A DNA stretch of 62,977 nucleotides from Gnetum montanum. Lineage: Eukaryota > Streptophyta > Gnetopsida > Gnetales > Gnetaceae. Each line of letters opens with the position of its first letter. The first letter of the stretch is position 1. A program made the translations under genes and the position numbers. Shown one piece after another: positions 57,269 to 62,977 of the stretch. The notes under the pieces are model-generated. The model saw only the letters and a program-made list of their open reading frames with translations, made no database searches and was not told the origin of the DNA. The DNA lies in contig MNCI01001986.1 in assembly GCA_015680685.1 (NCBI GenBank), positions 122,278 through 185,254 of the forward strand, written 5' to 3'.

Positions 57269-57287
57269 TTGGCGCCGTTGTTAGGGA
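57269..57287 (+). promoter_or_regulatory. Primer binding site of element D
   Basis: TTGGCGCCGTTGTTAGGGA, the best preserved TGGCGCCGTTG core in the window (tRNA-Asp type). Confidence 0.82.
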
Positions 57288-57410
57288 TTAAGTGTTTGTG
57301 CGTTGAATAGAACATAGGATATCACTCACATCGTTGGGAGCCTAAATGAACCTTCAGGTTAATTAAAAGAGAAATTATATAACGGTAAACTAGCACACCG
57401 ATAAGACACT

Positions 57411-59402
57411 ATGTCTTCTTCTTCTTCTCATAAGAGCAACTCACCGCCTAGGGATAATACTAGAGACAGTCAGAAATTAAAAACACATAACCAAAATCTG
57501 CCAAGTCCTAAACAATACCGGATAGTCTATACTCATCCTGATGAGTATATTCCAAACTTTACCTTTATCCTCCATCAAGATGAATAGCTGTGATGGAGAG
57601 ATTTGCAAGGTAAAATTGTGTTACCTCCAGATCGATCAATTCCTAACATGCTCCTCCGTGCTTTGGCACAGATTGGCATGACTCATCTCTATGCTGAATA
57701 TGTTATAGCAAATTTTGATATAAGGGATTATCATCCCACAGCTACACAACGTATGAGGGACTCACGACAAGAGAGCCAACATACACTGTTGAAGGGCAAA
57801 GGCCTGCACATCCTTAGCGAAATAGGATATGATGGACCCATTATAATGGATTCTCTATCAAAAGATGTTCCCCCTCCTAATGATGGTGAGGAGGTTGGGT
57901 ATCAGAACCTATGATCCATGATACATAACACTGGTTCTAATCCCTATGAATGCCAACTATTCACTAAGGGAACAACACATGACAAGGACGAGCACTTAGA
58001 TCGCCACCATAATCGAGGCCGAAGCCACTGAAGGGAAGGTAAGAAACATCATCATGGAGATGGTTCTCCTTCTTCTTCACCTTCTTCACATCACTCACCC
58101 TCTCCTTCCACATCTGGGCACAGCCACCATGAACATAACGGTGAGGATAGAGGTAGGAAAGATGAGAGACCTCGACGAGAAACTCAAGAGAGAGGACAAG
58201 GGCATGAACGAAGGGAAAATAGGAAACAATGAAGACATCATAGGCATCATGAAAGAGATGATCATGAAGAGCCCCTACTTGCCACCCGAAGTATGCTCGA
58301 TATAACAGAGGCTATAAGAATTCCAACAAGGCTTTTAAGAGACAACTGGATCAAGTGTTTAGACATGAAGTTGATGGGGGATACAACGCTGATCCGCAAC
58401 ATCATTTACAGGCATTCCACGATGCTTGTGCCTTGCAGAACATAGAAAATGAGTGGCAAAAACTTAAGTTGTTTCCCAGGACACTCATTAAGGAAGCAGA
58501 GAGTTGGTATCGGTCCTTAGAACCAGAAACCAGTAGGAGGTGGAGTACGATGTTAGAACTCTTCAACGATAAATATCAGACGTACTCCAGAGTATCTAAT
58601 TTATGTAAGCAGATCCAAGGATGGAAGCAAGGTAATCATGAACCCTTGGATGTTGCCATGGGCCACTACTACGAATTGTTACATCGTTTCTCGGGCCATG
58701 GATACGCATAACGGGACCAACTCCGCCACATCGTAGATGGGCTAAGACATGAGACAAGGAGAACCCTTGGGACTTATGCCCAAGGGAGACTATTAGAACT
58801 TAGAGCCCATGATGTTCATCGCTTGTTGGAACAAGTAGCAAAAGAAGAAGGTGAGCTATGAAAAAGAGAGAGTGTGGAAGAATATAACTGTGATCCCTCC
58901 CTTCGAAAGAAGGGAGTGAAATTTTGTGATGAGGAGGATGAGTCACCACTCGAAGAGTTGGTGAACCAGAAAACCTTACCGATTCAAAAATTAACAACAA
59001 AAGTATCGACTAAGATGGATCAATTGTGGGATTCTTTAGACTCTAAACTTGAAACTATCCTGAAAATCGTAGTAGAGTCTAAGGAGGAACGAAGTAGTGA
59101 TAAAGGTAAGACAAAGCGAAGAGATTTAGGCCCTACACATAACAAGGGTAAAGGGAAAATTACTATCTCCAATGAGGTTGTGGATTCAGACACAGATGAT
59201 GACGGTGGATGTGAGATCTACTACTATGACCATCCTAAGGGATGTTGTCCAATCATCTCACATCTACAGGAGTCTGGGTTGTATGCACTTAACCCAAGAC
59301 TCAATAGACGACAGACACCCCGAAGGTTACCTTATCCCCAAGGTAACCCAAGACAGTTCCACCAACTGTTAACGTACTATCCAAGTGGAACTCCACCATA
59401 AC
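57411..59402 (+). pseudogene. Element D gag, frameshifted
   Basis: It starts MSSSSSHKSNSPPRD at 57411. The N-terminal segment (KIVLPPDRSIPNMLLRALAQ) is open for 103 codons, then the frame shifts twice between 57.9 and 58.35 kb. The core from 58355 reads GGYNADPQHHLQAFHDAC, QNIENEWQKLKLFPRTLIKE and AESWYRSLEPETSRRWSTM; the WYRS codon that is a stop in B and C2 is intact. Stops lie at 58709-58711 and 58859-58861. The C-terminal linker (ESKEERSSDKGKTKRRD, CEIYYYDHPKGCCPIISHL) ends at a TAA (59399-59401) shared with B. No zinc knuckle is seen. Confidence 0.82.
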
Positions 59403-60628
59403 CCATCGGATAGCATCAGCAGTGGTAATATCCACAGTGATGGGGGATGCCACCGCCAACACAACAATACCCTTGTCGACAATTGATCCCTCCAAGTGAC
59501 CCTATGGGTTACGCAATCCCACAATGTTACTACCTAGTTCAGGAATATCACCAGACTTCCCCTCCAAGAAGGAACACCCCACATGAATACCATCCTCCAA
59601 ATCCATCTGCACCTCTCACACCAGTAGCTCCACGAGCAACCGCTCTAACAATGCCAAGGGTATTTCCCACACAACCACAACAACCTAATGTCACGAGGGC
59701 TTCCAATCCTCAATTCTCAGTTGGTCCTAACAGTTTTACGCCGAAACGGCCCTTCTTCAAATCCAACAATCCAACTAAGCCCTCACCCTCACAAGCGGTT
59801 GAACATTTAAACACCGCCGTACCAAATAAGGTTTCAAGAACCCCTTCAAACAAAAAGATGCACCCAATGCACACGGTTATGTTAACACATACCGTAACTG
59901 ACTGGATTAAGGTAGGCCATCTTCCCAAAAAACTATCTGATCCTGGGAGTCCCCTAATTTACCTTCAAGTCACTAGGAATGAACCTCATAAGGCTCTTCT
60001 TGACTCAGGCTCCGGAGTCAACTTAATCACGCAAGAATTGTATAAAGCTTGGAACCTGCCTCCACTCAAGAAGAGCAACATTCACTTAGAGCTGGCTGAC
60101 CAGTCCATCACTGTTGCATTGGGACAGGTTGAGGACATTGTTACCACCATGGGTGGTTGGTCATACCCATCCAATTTCCTAGTGATCCAAATAAACAATG
60201 ACAAGGGGGATTTTCCCATAATAATGGGAAGGGCATGGCTGAGCACAATTGATGCACGCCTAGGAATCCGCAATCTTTCCTTGGAAATATCCAAGAAAAA
60301 TACTTTTGGGAAGATTGAGAGGAAGAGAGTTCCATGCATCGCATATGGTGACATAGGGTGCCATTGCATGCAGAAATCATGGGTGATGTGAAGTTTAACA
60401 GTGCCTGCATGCAATCGATGTGCACAAGATATTGACATACAACAGTGCCTATATGTAGCAGCCACACAACAAGAAGACACCCAGTGGCTGATGGCTAATC
60501 CAAAGAGAAACTCAATAACATGCATGGAACTAACTAAGGGGATAACTAGTACTTACGTTGAAAGCATGGATGCACTTGAGCAGGTCCATGACCAACTTCC
60601 AACCCTTAACCCTGAAAATATTAATTAG
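59403..60628 (+). pseudogene. Element D protease region
   Basis: Open for 314 codons from 59447. After a Pro/Gln-rich linker the aspartic protease reads HKALLDSGSGVNLITQELYK, with the catalytic Asp at 60002-60004. WNLPPLKKSNIHLELADQS and GDFPIIMGRAWLSTIDARL follow. It is in the same frame as gag and RT, so a single polyprotein is inferred. The frame is closed by a stop near 60.39 kb and the shared TAG at 60626-60628. Confidence 0.82.
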
Positions 60629-61765
60629 GGGAAGTTGGAGATTCCTGAGAAGTTTAAACAAGAGCCCCTAGATTTAAAACCATTGCCCACTAGTTTGGAA
60701 TACATGACCCTTAAAAATGGAAAACCGGTAATCATCAACGCAAAGCTCGCACCCAAGAAAAAAGAAATTTTATTGAAGGTGATAAATAAGTGGTCAATAG
60801 CCTTTACCTGGTCATACCCTAAACTAACCGGGATAGATCCTAGGATATGCCAGTGTAGAATTTACATGGACCCCTCCATGAAACCTCGCAAGCAACCCCA
60901 GAGGCGATTGAACCTGAAGTTAAAAAAAATAGTGAAAGAGGAGATAGAGCGGCTTCTCAAGGCTGGGTTCATTTACCCCATTGCTGATAGCAAGTGGGTT
61001 ATTCCTCTTGTAATCGTACCAAAAAAAGGAGGTAAATGGAGGGTATGTATAGACTTTAGGCTATTGAATATGGCAACATTCAAAGATCACTTCCCATTGC
61101 CATTTTTTGACCAAGTCTTAGACATTATAGTAGGGCATCGCTATTACAGTTTTCTGGATGGGTATAGTGGGTGCAACCAAATACGAATCGCACCAAAAGA
61201 CTAAGCCAAAACAACGTTCACCAGTCCTTGGGGAACGTTTTCATACAAACAAATGCCTTTTGGCTTGTGCAATGCCCCTGCCACATTCCAATGATTAGTT
61301 CTAAGCATATTTCAATAGCAAATAGGTAACGGAGTAGAAGTCTTCATGAACGACTTCTCCACTGATGGGATGAGCTTTGATCAAGCCCTCGATCGGTTAG
61401 AGCAAATATTGAAACAATGTGTTGAAACCAACCTAAACCTCAACTGGCAAAAGAGCCATTTGATGGTTCAAGAGGGCATCGTACTGGGGCATAAAATTTT
61501 ACAATCAGGAATAGAGGTGGATCCAGAAAAAATTAAATTCATCCAAGGAATTACCCGACAACCAGAGACTGTCAAAGACATTCGATCATTCCTTGGACAC
61601 ACTGGCTACTATAGGAGATTTATTGAGAACTTATCCAAAATCACCAAGTCGTTGGTGGAATTAACAAAAAAAGATGCACCATTCAAATGGACCAGGGAAT
61701 GTGAATGAGCATTCCAAACTCTCAAACAGAGGCATGTGGGAACTCCCATTCTACAAGCCCCTGAC
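60629..61765 (+). pseudogene. Element D reverse transcriptase, nearly intact but catalytic Asp lost
   Basis: All RT blocks are present in one frame: KEEIERLLKAGFIYPIADSK, VPKKGGKWRVCIDFRLLN, FKDHFPLPFFDQVLDII, YYSFLDGYSGCNQIRIAPKD, then a TAA, TFTSPWGTFSYKQMPFGLCN, EVFMNDFSTDG, IVLGHKILQSGIEVDPEKI and SFLGHTGYYRRFIENLSK. The YXDD-type motif is FMND, so the first of the two catalytic Asp residues is Asn (AAC), a G-to-A change from GAC; B and C2 encode FMDD. Stops lie at 61202 and near 61.29-61.32 kb. The block wording is that of non-chromovirus (Athila/Tat-like) RT. Confidence 0.85.
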
Positions 61766-62140
61766 TAGTCCAGGCCATTTCATATCATGATCGACGCATC
61801 TAATTACACCTTAGGAGCCGTATTGACATAATTAGATGAACAAAAATAACCTTATTACATCCACTGTTCCAGTAAGAGTATCACCAGTGCACAACTCAAC
61901 TACATGACTATGGAAAAGGAATTAATGGCTGTAGTGTTTACACTAGACAAATTTAGGCACTATGTATTGGGTTACAAAGTATACATCCATACGGATCATA
62001 GTGCAATTAGGTTCCTTATGAACAAGCCAACGGTTAGCCCACATATCATACGTTGGTTGGTAATTCTTCAAGAGTTCGATTTAACAATAGTAGATCACAA
62101 AGGCACCGAGAATGTAGTCACAGATCACCTATCTCGGTTG
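61766..62140 (+). pseudogene. Element D RNase H, three stops
   Basis: It reads MIDASNYTLGAVLT, then a TAA (61829-61831), another stop nearby, then MTMEKELMAVVFTLDKFRHY, VYIHTDHSAIRFLMNKP and VVTDHLSRL. The acidic residues (IDAS, EKEL, TDHS) are present. The domain is bounded on the left by a TAG at 61766-61768 that B and C2 share. From 61904 onward it is open and continues into integrase. Confidence 0.82.
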
Positions 62141-62977
62141 CGTTGGGACAACAAAGAGGATGAATATGCTATATCTGACCATTTTCCTAATGAAACCCTC
62201 TTTTCTGGTGTAGTAAATGATCAACCCATGGAAATAAATTGGTATAGTAGCATTCTTACTTATCTCATTTCCCAACAAACACCACAGGGGTTGGACTTTA
62301 GGAAGAAACAACAGTTTCTTCACAAAACCAAGTACTCCATGAAAATCAAGGGAAAACTCTATAAAGTCTGTCCTGATGGCTTGGTTCGATGGTGCGTGCC
62401 CGATCAAGATCAATTAAAAGTTCTCCAAGATGCTCATGAGGGCCCCTGTGGGGGTCACTATGTTGGGAGACGAACAGCTACCAAGGTCCTGCTTTCAGGA
62501 TATTATTGTCCAACACTATTTCAGGATGTCCATCATTTTGTCCAATCCTGTGAATGCTGCCAACGTGATGGTGGAATGACTGCTAGAATGGAGGGTCTAC
62601 AACAATGGATTCAACCTTTGGAACCCTTTGATATCTGGGGAATAGATTTTATGGGGCCTATTACACCGATGTCCAATAGAAAAGCATATATCATCGTTGC
62701 TGTTGATTACTTAACCAAATGGGCTGAAGCAGCCGTAGTAACAAACTGCACATCATCTATGGCCACACGATTTGTACAACAACAAATCGTAAACAGGTTT
62801 GGTATGCTGCGTGCACTCATCTCTGATAATGGAACACATTTTATGGGTGCAACCTTTCACAAATTGATGCAACGCTTAGGGGTTAAGCATAAATTGACCA
62901 CACCTTACCACCCCCAAGCTAATGGCCAAGTCGAGGTTACTAACTAGGAGATTACCAGAATATTAACGAGAACGATT
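62141..62977 (+). pseudogene. Element D integrase, cut by window edge
   Basis: It is in frame with RNase H and open until a TAG at 62945-62947. The zinc-binding domain is complete: HEGPCGGHYVGRRTATKV and HHFVQSCECCQRDG (His-His-Cys-Cys). The core has GIDFMGPITPMS, LISDNGTHFMGATF and TTPYHPQANGQVEVTN, so the three acidic residues of the D,D-35-E triad are kept. This is the best-preserved integrase in the window. The C-terminal domain, the 3' region and the LTR lie beyond 62977. Confidence 0.85.

Overview
The window reads as nuclear DNA of a seed plant with a large, repeat-saturated genome. I lean towards a gymnosperm because the elements are old, heavily mutated and deeply nested, but no host gene is present to prove it. 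It is AT-rich, with almost no intact reading frame. I found no tRNA gene, complete rRNA gene or CRISPR array. Nearly all of it is retrotransposon sequence, inserted copy into copy.

Layout. (1) 1-1567: minus-strand end of an LTR element (A: gag fragment, primer binding site, LTR), inserted in the integrase region of an older minus-strand Ty3/gypsy element of Tat type. (2) 1568-4780 and 16921-20265: the two halves of that Tat element (RT, RNase H, second archaeal-type RNase H and integrase on the left; gag and protease on the right). (3) 4781-16920 separates the halves. It holds a decayed plus-strand, exon-intron-like gene remnant of unknown nature, itself split by a minus-strand LINE (about 10328-15720), which is the best preserved coding sequence in the window. 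(4) 22245-35350: a minus-strand chromovirus-like gag-pol, truncated in RT. It is interrupted by a 1.2 kb non-coding insert at 23.06-24.30 kb and by the complete element B (25407-35011), which has matching LTR ends and a target-site duplication. (5) 36393-41343: element E, an LTR element without pol. It has an initiator-Met-type primer site, a 5S rRNA-derived segment and a captured, intronless, broken copy of a plant CCR4-type deadenylase domain. (6) 42609-43421: LTR F (minus), in inverted orientation to the next LTR. (7) 43775-62977: three nested plus-strand elements of the same family as A and B. C1 is entered by C2 at about 48.85 kb, and C2 is entered by D at 56355. D runs off the right edge.

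The A/B/C1/C2/D family is a non-chromovirus Ty3/gypsy lineage (Athila/Tat-like RT). Its primer site resembles tRNA-Asp (TGGCGCC type), its LTRs typically begin TGATG and end TCATCA, and gag-PR-RT-RNase H-INT lie in one frame, best seen in D. Three features stand out. Each LTR has its own palindromic tandem repeat just upstream of a TATA box. Different copies carry stop codons at the same codons, mostly at former CAG/CTG sites. Element B has a long 3' region containing a possible extra reading frame and a repeated polypurine-like motif. Four isolated N bases, all in B, each mark a rearranged junction and are probably assembly joins.
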